Part shown: positions 40,608-47,589 of the stretch, piece by piece | Numbering within the stretch: position 1 is the stretch's first letter | How the letters are laid out: every line of letters begins with the position of its first letter | DNA from: Streptomyces sporangiiformans | GTDB taxonomy: Bacteria > Actinomycetota > Actinomycetes > Streptomycetales > Streptomycetaceae | Direction: 5' to 3' | NCBI RefSeq assembly: GCF_005768555.2 | Contig: NZ_VCHX02000180.1 | Location: forward strand, 160,770 to 208,358 | DNA: 47,589 nucleotides | Translations under genes and position numbers: made by a program | Notes under the pieces: generated by a model | What the model was told of the DNA's origin: nothing | Database searches by the model: none | The model's input: only the letters and a program-made list of their open reading frames with translations

Positions 40608-42044
40608 ATGAACACACCGGACAGACCCGCCGCCGTACCGCACAGCACCAGACCCTCGGACACTCGGCCACCGTCCCGCCGCGGCGTGCTGCGCGCGATG
40701 GCCGGCCTCCCCGCTGCGGGCTTCGTCCTGGGCGGACTGGGCGCACTGCCCGGAACGCTCGGCACCGCCCTGGCGGCGGCACCGCCCCGCGGCTCGGCCA
40801 CCCGGTACACCATCGTGCCGTTCCTCAACAGCAGCGACGCCACGGTCAACGTCTACGAGTCCGACGACGCCACCGACTTCCGGCTCGTGAAAGCGTCCGC
40901 CTACACCCCACCCGCCAACCGGATCCGTGACGCCAGCATCTTCCGGCACTCCGACGGCAACTACTACCTCACCTACACCACGCACACCTGGCAGGACACC
41001 AGCACCACCATCGGCTTCGCCCGCAGCTCGGACCGGGTCAACTGGACTTTCCTGTACGACTACACCGTTCCCATCGCGAACCTGTCCCGTGCCTGGGCGC
41101 CCGAGTGGTTCGTCGACAGCGATGGCAGCGTGAACATCATCGTGTCCTGCTCGACCGCCAACGACCAGTGGATCTTCACTCCGTACCTGCTGAGGGCGAC
41201 CAACTCCGCGCTCACCGCCTGGTCCGCGCCCGTGGCCCTGTCCGGCATCGGCGCCAACCACATCGACACGTTCATCGTGAAGATCGGCTCCACCTACCAT
41301 GCCTTCACGAAGAACGAGACGGCGAAGTACATCGAGTACGCCACCGCCACCGCCCTCACCGGCCCGTACACGATCCGCAAGACCGGCAACTGGGCGGGCT
41401 GGGGCAGCACGCGCGAGGGCGCCGCACTGATGCAGCTCGACAACGGCGCATGGCGGATCTTCTTCGACGGTTACGGCGACGGCAGCTACTACTTCAGCGA
41501 CAGCTACGACACGTTCGCCACCTGGAGCGCCCCCAAGAAGCTGCCGGGAATCTCCGGCACGGCACGCCACTTCACCGTGCTCAAGGAGACGGTCTCCGGG
41601 GGCGTGAACCTGTCGACCAACATCACCCGCTCGTTCCGGTCGGCCAACTTCACCACCCGTTACTGGCAGGAGCAGTCCTCCCTGCTCAACCTCCCGGTGG
41701 TGAGCGGCTCGAGCAGCGCCGCGGAGAAGCAGGCCTCCACGTTCACCGTCGTCCCTGGCCTCGCCGACGCGAACGGCTACTCCTTCCGGAACGCGGCCGG
41801 GAACTACCTGCGCCACTGGGACTTCCGGGCCCGCTTCGACGCGAACAACGGCTCGTCCACGTTCGCCAGGGACGCTACGTACATCGCCCGCACCGGCACG
41901 GCGAGCGGTTCCGTCCGCTTCGAGTCGTACAACTACCCGGGCTACTACCTGCGCCACTACAGCTACCAGCTCCGCGTGGACCCCTCCGACGGCACCGCCC
42001 TGTTCCGCCAGGACAGCTCGTTCGTACCCGTAAATCCCCTCTGA
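40608..42044 (+). CDS. Secreted GH43-type glycosidase with C-terminal AbfB (CBM42) domain
   Basis: The 478-residue protein has a twin-arginine signal (SRRGVL, 23-28, then a hydrophobic stretch to about residue 58). A five-bladed beta-propeller-like catalytic region follows. NRIRDASIFRHSDGNYYLTYT (D108) and TREGAALMQLDNGAWRIFFDGYG contain candidate acidic catalytic residues of GH43. The last 140 or so residues hold AbfB-type repeats (NYLRHWDFR, YYLRHYSYQLRVDP), which bind arabinofuranosyl side chains. It would release arabinose or galactose units from arabinan-decorated pectin outside the cell after Tat export. AAGGAGAG precedes the ATG. The exact specificity is not readable. Confidence 0.83.
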   Translation: MNTPDRPAAVPHSTRPSDTRPPSRRGVLRAMAGLPAAGFVLGGLGALPGTLGTALAAAPPRGSATRYTIVPFLNSSDATVNVYESDDATDFRLVKASAYTPPANRIRDASIFRHSDGNYYLTYTTHTWQDTSTTIGFARSSDRVNWTFLYDYTVPIANLSRAWAPEWFVDSDGSVNIIVSCSTANDQWIFTPYLLRATNSALTAWSAPVALSGIGANHIDTFIVKIGSTYHAFTKNETAKYIEYATATALTGPYTIRKTGNWAGWGSTREGAALMQLDNGAWRIFFDGYGDGSYYFSDSYDTFATWSAPKKLPGISGTARHFTVLKETVSGGVNLSTNITRSFRSANFTTRYWQEQSSLLNLPVVSGSSSAAEKQASTFTVVPGLADANGYSFRNAAGNYLRHWDFRARFDANNGSSTFARDATYIARTGTASGSVRFESYNYPGYYLRHYSYQLRVDPSDGTALFRQDSSFVPVNPL

Positions 42045-42085
42045 CCTGCGCGGAAACCTCGTCTGACCGGAGCCGTCGCACATCA

Positions 42086-42116
42086 ACCTGGTGCACGATT
42101 CCCTCGTGCACCAGGT
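42086..42116. terminator. Bidirectional terminator
   Basis: A perfect 13-bp stem (ACCTGGTGCACGA and its complement) with a 5-base loop TTCCC lies between the convergent glycosidase and molybdopterin oxidoreductase genes. Confidence 0.8.
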
Positions 42117-42182
42117 CGGTGGTCACGCGCGAAGCTCAAGGGCCAGCGGTACGACGCAGACGGCATCCTGGAGCGCGAAAGC

Positions 42183-44495
42183 TCACTGGTCCCTGGACGC
42201 CCCGGCATCCGATTCCAGCCGGACCACGATGGACTTGGAGGTGGGGGTGTTACTGATGGCTGCCGTGGAGTCCAGGGGCACCAGGACGTTGGTCTCCGGG
42301 AAGTACGCCGCGCAGCAGCCGCGGGGCGTCGGGAAGGCGACCGTGCGGAAGCCCGGTGCCCTGCGCTCCACCCCGTCCTCGTACTCACTGACGATGTCGA
42401 CGAGGTCGCCGTCGGCCAGGCCCCGGGCGGCGAGGTCGTCCCGGTGCACGAACACCACCCGGCGTCCCTGGTGTATGCCCCGGTAGCGGTCGTCCAGTCC
42501 GTAGATGGTCGTGTTGTACTGGTCGTGCGAACGCAGCGTCTGCAGCAGCAGCCGGCCTTCCGGTACGCGCAGGATCTCCAGTGGGTTCACGGTGAAGTTG
42601 GCCCGGCCGGTAGCGGTGGTGAAGCGGCGCTCGTCGCGGGGCGGGTGGGGCAGGGTGAAGCCGCCCGGTTGCCGCACTCGGTCGTTGAACTCCTCGAAGC
42701 CGGGAATCACACGGGCGATGCGGTCGCGGACGCGGTCGTAGTCGGCTTCGAATTCCTCCCAGGGCACCTGGGGGTCGTGGGCCCCGAGGGCGGCCCGGGC
42801 CATCCCGCAGATGATCGCCACCTCGCTGAGGAGGTGATCGGAGGCGGGGGCCAGTCGTCCTCGCGAGAGGTGCACCATACCCATGGAGTCCTCCACCGTT
42901 ACCAGTTGGGGCCCCGAGGGCCGGAGGTCCGCCTCGGTGCGGCCGAGGCAGGGCAGGATGAGCGCCTGTTCTCCGGTGACCGCGTGTGACCGGTTGAGTT
43001 TGGTGGAGATCTGCACGGTGAGTCGGCAGCCGCGCAGCGCCCGTTCCGTCAACTCGGTGTCGGGGGCGGCGGCGACGAAGTTGCCGCCCAGCCCCACGAA
43101 GACCTTCACTCGGCCGTCGCGCATGGCGCGGATGGTCTCGACCGCGTCGTGCCCGTGGTGACGTGGTGGTGCGAAACAGAATTCGGCGCCGAGTGCGTCG
43201 AGGAAGTCCTCGCTCGGCTTCTCGTAGATGCCCATCGTCCTGTCCCCCTGCACGTTGGAGTGGCCGCGCACCGGGCACAGCCCGGCGCCGGGACGGCCGA
43301 TGTTGCCGCGCAGGAGGAGGAAGTTGACGACCTCCCGGATGGTCGGGACGGAATGGCGGTGCTGGGTGAGGCCCATCGCCCAGCAGACGACGATCTTCTC
43401 GGCGGCGAGTATCTCCCGGAACGCGGCCCGGATCTCCTCCTCGGACAGCCCGGTGGCCTCCCGGACGTCCTCCCAGGAGGTCTTGCGAGCCGGCTCGGTG
43501 AACTCCTCGAAGCCGTGCGTGTGCGCGGTGATGAAGGGGGTGTCGAGGACGGTGCCGGGCGCGTCGTCCTCGGCTTCCAGCAGCAGCCGGTTGAAGGCCT
43601 GGAACAGCGCCTGGTCGCCGCCCAGCCTGATCTGCAGGAAGAGGTCGGCCAGCTGCGTACCGCCGCCGACCATGCCGGACGGCCGCTGGGGGTTCTTGAA
43701 CCGGAGCAGGCCCACCTCGGGCAGCGGGTTGACGGCGATGACGCGGGCGCCGCGATGCTTGGCCCGCTCCAGAGCGGAAAGCATCCGCGGATGGTTGGTG
43801 CCGGGGTTCTGGCCGACCACAAGGATCAGGTCCGCCTCGTAGAGGTCCTCCAGGCTGACGCTGCCCTTGCCGATCCCGATGGTCTCGACCAGGGCCGAAC
43901 CGCTGGACTCGTGGCACATGTTGGAGCAGTCCGGCAGGTTGTTGGTGCCCAGCAGCCTGACGAACAGCTGATAGACGAAGGCGGCCTCGTTGCTCGCCCG
44001 GCCGGAGGTGTAGAAGGCGGCCTGGTCGGGGTGGTCCAGGGATGCGAGCTCCCGGGCTACGACCGCGAACGCGTCCTCCCACGAAATCGCTTGGTAGTGC
44101 GCACCGCCCGCCGGACGGTACATGGGACGGGTGAGGCGCCCCTGCTGTCCCAGCCAGTAGTCACTGCGGCCGGCGAGCTCCTCCAGAGCGTGCTCGGCGA
44201 AGAACTCCGGGGTAACCCGGCGCAGGGTGGCCTCCTCCGCCACGGCCTTGGCCCCGTTCTCGCAGAACTCCGCACGATGCCGGTGTTCCGGTTCGGGCCA
44301 GGCGCAGCCCGGACAGTCGAAGCCGTCCTTCTGATTGACCCGGAGCAGGGTGAGCAGGCCACGACGCGCGCCCATCTGGGTGCCCGCGTGGCGCAGTGAG
44401 GAGGTGACCGCCGGAATTCCGGCGGCGTAGTTCTTCGGTGAACCCACCCGCAGTCGGGCGTCGCCGGGATCCTCAGCGGGTGCTTTGCGGGTCAT
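42183..44495 (-). CDS. Molybdopterin oxidoreductase, FdhF/YdeP family
   Basis: The 770-residue protein is of the FdhF/YdeP family of formate-dehydrogenase-like oxidoreductases. Near the N-terminus FDCPGCAWP and AEFCENG give Cys61, Cys64 and Cys78. The segment NMCHESSGSALVETIG carries a Cys where selenocysteine ligates Mo in E. coli formate dehydrogenase H. TFTTATGRANF-like and CCAAYFPETNVLVPL segments near the C-terminus form the cofactor-binding cap. The in vivo reaction of YdeP relatives is uncertain; acid resistance and formate oxidation have both been proposed. The ATG at 44495 is preferred to an upstream in-frame start at 44552. It is divergent from purU, so a link with formate is possible. 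Confidence 0.88.
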   Translation of the reverse strand: MTRKAPAEDPGDARLRVGSPKNYAAGIPAVTSSLRHAGTQMGARRGLLTLLRVNQKDGFDCPGCAWPEPEHRHRAEFCENGAKAVAEEATLRRVTPEFFAEHALEELAGRSDYWLGQQGRLTRPMYRPAGGAHYQAISWEDAFAVVARELASLDHPDQAAFYTSGRASNEAAFVYQLFVRLLGTNNLPDCSNMCHESSGSALVETIGIGKGSVSLEDLYEADLILVVGQNPGTNHPRMLSALERAKHRGARVIAVNPLPEVGLLRFKNPQRPSGMVGGGTQLADLFLQIRLGGDQALFQAFNRLLLEAEDDAPGTVLDTPFITAHTHGFEEFTEPARKTSWEDVREATGLSEEEIRAAFREILAAEKIVVCWAMGLTQHRHSVPTIREVVNFLLLRGNIGRPGAGLCPVRGHSNVQGDRTMGIYEKPSEDFLDALGAEFCFAPPRHHGHDAVETIRAMRDGRVKVFVGLGGNFVAAAPDTELTERALRGCRLTVQISTKLNRSHAVTGEQALILPCLGRTEADLRPSGPQLVTVEDSMGMVHLSRGRLAPASDHLLSEVAIICGMARAALGAHDPQVPWEEFEADYDRVRDRIARVIPGFEEFNDRVRQPGGFTLPHPPRDERRFTTATGRANFTVNPLEILRVPEGRLLLQTLRSHDQYNTTIYGLDDRYRGIHQGRRVVFVHRDDLAARGLADGDLVDIVSEYEDGVERRAPGFRTVAFPTPRGCCAAYFPETNVLVPLDSTAAISNTPTSKSIVVRLESDAGASRDQ

Positions 44496-44617
44496 CGATG
44501 GCGCTCCGCGGTGTGTGGGAATCGAGGGAAGCCGGCTGCCGCTGGGCTCCACGGACCACGCCGCTTCAGACGTCGCTGCCCGGGCGGCGGTGGCACGGCC
44601 GCGATGGCGGCACGTTT

Positions 44618-44756
44618 CTCATTACGCTGAGTATTCCTCATTGCGCAACACGTCAAAGAAAGCCGCCTGGCCGCCTTCTGTCAAGACAGCACCCTTGACC
44701 GGAACCCGTCCCCCTTGGACCATGTTGCGTATCGCTCGCCTTGTTGCTCATTACGC
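44618..44756. promoter_or_regulatory. Three CTCATTRCGC repeats in the fdhF-like / purU intergenic region
   Basis: CTCATTACGC (44618-44627), CTCATTGCGC (44637-44646) and CTCATTACGC (44747-44756) share a wider consensus TTNCTCATTRCGC. The first two are 19 bp apart. A related inverted copy, GTTGCGTATCGC, is at 44724-44735, and the palindrome TTGCGCAA at 44641-44648. This divergent 277-bp region has local AT-rich patches. The repeats probably bind a regulator of purU, the oxidoreductase gene, or both. Confidence 0.5.
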
Positions 44757-44772
44757 ACCGCTGGAGCATGCC

Positions 44773-45645
44773 ATGCCACCTCGCCCCCACCCCGGCCGCG
44801 AGTTCGTCCTCACCCTCTCGTGCCCCGACCAGGCCGGGCTGGTCCACGCCGTCAGCGGCTTCCTCGTCAGCCACTCCGGGAACATCCTGGAAAGCCAGCA
44901 ATTCGACGACCGCCTGCAGGGTCGTTTCTTCATGCGCGTGCACTTCGACGTCGCCGACCCGGAGACATCACTGGAGCGCCTGCGCGCCGATTTCGCCCCG
45001 GTGGCCGAGGCGTACCGGATCGGCTGGCGGCTGCACGACGCGGCCGCCCCCACGCGCACCCTGATCATGGTCTCCAAGTACGGTCACTGCCTGAACGACC
45101 TGCTGTTCCGCAAGAGCACCGGCGCTCTCAACATCGAGGTCCCGGCGATCGTCTCCAACCACCGGGACTTCGAGCCGCTCGCGCGGAGCCACGGCATCCC
45201 GTTCCACCACATCCCCGTCACGCCGCACTCCAAGGCGGAGGCGGAGGCGGAACTCCTGGAGCTGATGGAGCGGTTCGAGATCGACCTCGTGGTCCTCGCC
45301 CGCTATATGCAGATCCTCTCGGACGACCTGTGCAAACGGCTCGACGGCCGGGCCATCAACATCCACCATTCCTTCCTCCCCAGCTTCAAGGGAGCCCGCC
45401 CCTACCTCCAGGCCCACCAACGAGGAGTCAAGCTGGTCGGGGCCACGGCCCACTACGTCACTCCCGACCTGGACGAGGGACCCATCATCGAGCAGGACGT
45501 CGTCCGCGTGGACCACTCCCACGACCCCGACGAGTTGGTCACCGTGGGCCGGGACGTCGAGGCCCGGGTACTGGCGCGGGCCGTGCGGTGGCACAGCGAG
45601 AGCCGCATCCTGGTCAACGGCCACCACACCGTGGTCTTCCGCTGA
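44773..45645 (+). CDS. purU: Formyltetrahydrofolate deformylase
   Basis: The 290-residue protein has an N-terminal ACT domain (FVLTLSCPDQAGLVHAVSGFL, about 11-85) and a C-terminal formyltransferase-fold domain. Catalytic residues are visible: N196 and H198 in INIHHSFLPSF and D234 in TPDLDEGPII. It hydrolyses 10-formyl-THF to THF and formate, balancing one-carbon pools. The ATG at 44773 matches the usual N-terminus; an upstream in-frame ATG at 44722 would run through one of the CTCATTRCGC repeats and is less likely. It precedes glyA and sdaA on the same strand, a set seen in glycine-betaine/sarcosine and serine-glycine catabolic loci. Confidence 0.95.
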   Translation: MPPRPHPGREFVLTLSCPDQAGLVHAVSGFLVSHSGNILESQQFDDRLQGRFFMRVHFDVADPETSLERLRADFAPVAEAYRIGWRLHDAAAPTRTLIMVSKYGHCLNDLLFRKSTGALNIEVPAIVSNHRDFEPLARSHGIPFHHIPVTPHSKAEAEAELLELMERFEIDLVVLARYMQILSDDLCKRLDGRAINIHHSFLPSFKGARPYLQAHQRGVKLVGATAHYVTPDLDEGPIIEQDVVRVDHSHDPDELVTVGRDVEARVLARAVRWHSESRILVNGHHTVVFR

Positions 45646-45742
45646 GGGCCCTGTCCCGCGCCCCCACTGTCGTCACCGCAGCCCGACAACTCCCCGCCGA
45701 GGCGTACGGCGCACCCTGCGCCCCAACACGAGGAAGCCGCAG

Positions 45743-47008
<1,266 letters not shown>

Positions 47009-47014
47009 GTCCCC

Positions 47015-47043
47015 GGTGGGGCACCCGGACCGGTTGCCCCACC
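47015..47043 (+). terminator. Hairpin between glyA and sdaA
   Basis: A 9-bp stem (GGTGGGGCA with TGCCCCACC) with an 11-base loop lies 7 bp after the glyA stop. It could partly terminate transcription or stabilise the processed end before sdaA. Confidence 0.5.
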
Positions 47044-47065
47044 ACCCCCGTAGTGAGGAGTCCCC

Positions 47066-47589
47066 GTGGCCATCTCGGTCTTCGACCTGTTCTCGATCGG
47101 CATCGGCCCGTCCAGCTCCCACACGGTCGGCCCGATGCGCGCGGCCCGTATGTTCGCCCGCCGGCTGAAGGAGGACGGCGTACTCGCCCAGACCGCCACA
47201 GTGCGCGCCGAGTTGTACGGCTCCCTCGGTGCCACCGGCCACGGCCACGGCACCCCGAAGGCCGTACTGCTGGGACTGGAGGGCAACGAGCCGCACACGG
47301 TCGACGTCGCCCAGGCCGAGGACGATGTCGAGCGGATCAAGTCGACCGGAAGGCTGCGGCTGTTGGGCGTCGAGATCGGCGACGCCCAGGAGATCGCCTT
47401 CGACTTCCACAACAGCCTGGTCCTGCACCGGCGCAAGGCACTGCCGTACCACGCGAACGGCATGACGCTCTGGGCGTACGACACCGACGGGACGGAACTC
47501 CTCTCGAAGACGTACTACTCGGTGGGCGGCGGCTTCGTCGTGGACGAGGAGGCGGTCGGCGCGGACCGGATCAAGCTCGACGACACCGT
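47066..47589 (+). CDS. sdaA: L-serine ammonia-lyase (4Fe-4S type), cut by the right edge
   Basis: The frame starts at a GTG (47066) with GTGAGGAG upstream and remains open to the window end, giving 174 residues. The opening AISVFDLFSIGIGPSSSHTVGPMRAA is the hallmark of the beta domain of iron-sulfur L-serine dehydratases, with the conserved SSSHT segment. TGHGHGTPKAVLLGLEG and the HPNG-like YHANGMTLWAYD region follow. The complete enzyme deaminates serine to pyruvate and ammonia; its cysteine cluster ligands lie beyond the window. With glyA it would send glycine-derived carbon to pyruvate. Confidence 0.95.
   Translation, partial: MAISVFDLFSIGIGPSSSHTVGPMRAARMFARRLKEDGVLAQTATVRAELYGSLGATGHGHGTPKAVLLGLEGNEPHTVDVAQAEDDVERIKSTGRLRLLGVEIGDAQEIAFDFHNSLVLHRRKALPYHANGMTLWAYDTDGTELLSKTYYSVGGGFVVDEEAVGADRIKLDDT

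Noticed and set aside
39171..42086. Very long open frame (971 codons) on the minus strand opposite the pectate lyase and glycosidase genes
   Set aside because: It is antisense to two genes with clear secretion signals and family motifs. Its composition is Gly/Arg/Val/Ala-rich without recognisable domains, as expected from high-GC third-position bias.
44496..45742. Glycine riboswitch upstream of purU or glyA
   Set aside because: The purU and glyA leaders were scanned for the paired glycine-aptamer pattern and nothing convincing was seen. The repeats upstream of purU look like protein-binding sites instead. A covariance-model search would settle it.

Overview
The window is high-GC actinobacterial DNA, most probably a Streptomyces chromosome. 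The main signs are strong third-position GC bias, GTG starts, 4-bp ATGA/GTGA gene overlaps, mycothiol-dependent chemistry, Tat and lipoprotein exports, and a GC-rich double-hairpin intergenic element at 19.5 kb. No rRNA, tRNA, CRISPR array, integrase or intact insertion sequence was seen. All functions are inferred by reading translated proteins and motifs; no database search was possible.

Layout. (1) 0-7 kb, minus strand: a flavin monooxygenase cut by the left edge, a large AAA-type ATPase regulator, then an MFS exporter / carotenoid oxygenase / SRPBCC operon. The remnant of a second AAA regulator lies at 7.1-7.4 kb. (2) 7.5-11.8 kb: a cupredoxin lipoprotein, a 3-ketosteroid dehydrogenase-like flavoprotein and a membrane-fused spermidine synthase-like protein. 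(3) 11.9-13.3 kb: two truncated genes, an alpha-L-rhamnosidase C-terminus and a CocE/NonD hydrolase N-terminus, joined at what looks like a deletion scar. (4) 13.3-24.3 kb: an aerobic benzoate (box) pathway: BoxD, a PaaX-type regulator, a 3-hydroxyacyl-CoA dehydrogenase, an amidohydrolase, a 7Fe ferredoxin, a ferredoxin reductase, benzoate-CoA ligase, BoxB and BoxC. (5) 24.7-29.5 kb: a complete LivKHMGF-type ABC importer. (6) 29.6-34.4 kb: a gentisate operon (3-hydroxybenzoate 6-monooxygenase, mycothiol-dependent maleylpyruvate isomerase, fumarylpyruvate hydrolase, gentisate dioxygenase) with a divergent IclR regulator.

Beyond 34.5 kb the content is mixed: an ABC half-exporter behind a near-perfect SoxR box, an LPG-synthase-type membrane protein, an MscS channel, a PL9 pectate lyase and GH43/AbfB enzyme pair, a molybdopterin FdhF/YdeP oxidoreductase, and the one-carbon genes purU, glyA and sdaA (cut by the right edge).

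How it fits together. Regions 4-6 form a roughly 20-kb aromatic-acid catabolic island. Aromatic acids would enter through the ABC importer. Benzoate is activated to its CoA thioester, epoxidised by BoxB with electrons delivered by the ferredoxin/reductase pair (no fused BoxA gene is visible), opened by BoxC with release of formate, and oxidised by BoxD. 3-Hydroxybenzoate goes through gentisate to fumarate and pyruvate. The most notable points are the split replacement of BoxA, the SoxR-type promoter that also sets a start codon, the truncated gene pair bounding the box operon, a 15-bp in-frame repeat inside LivF, and several repeated operator-like motifs.
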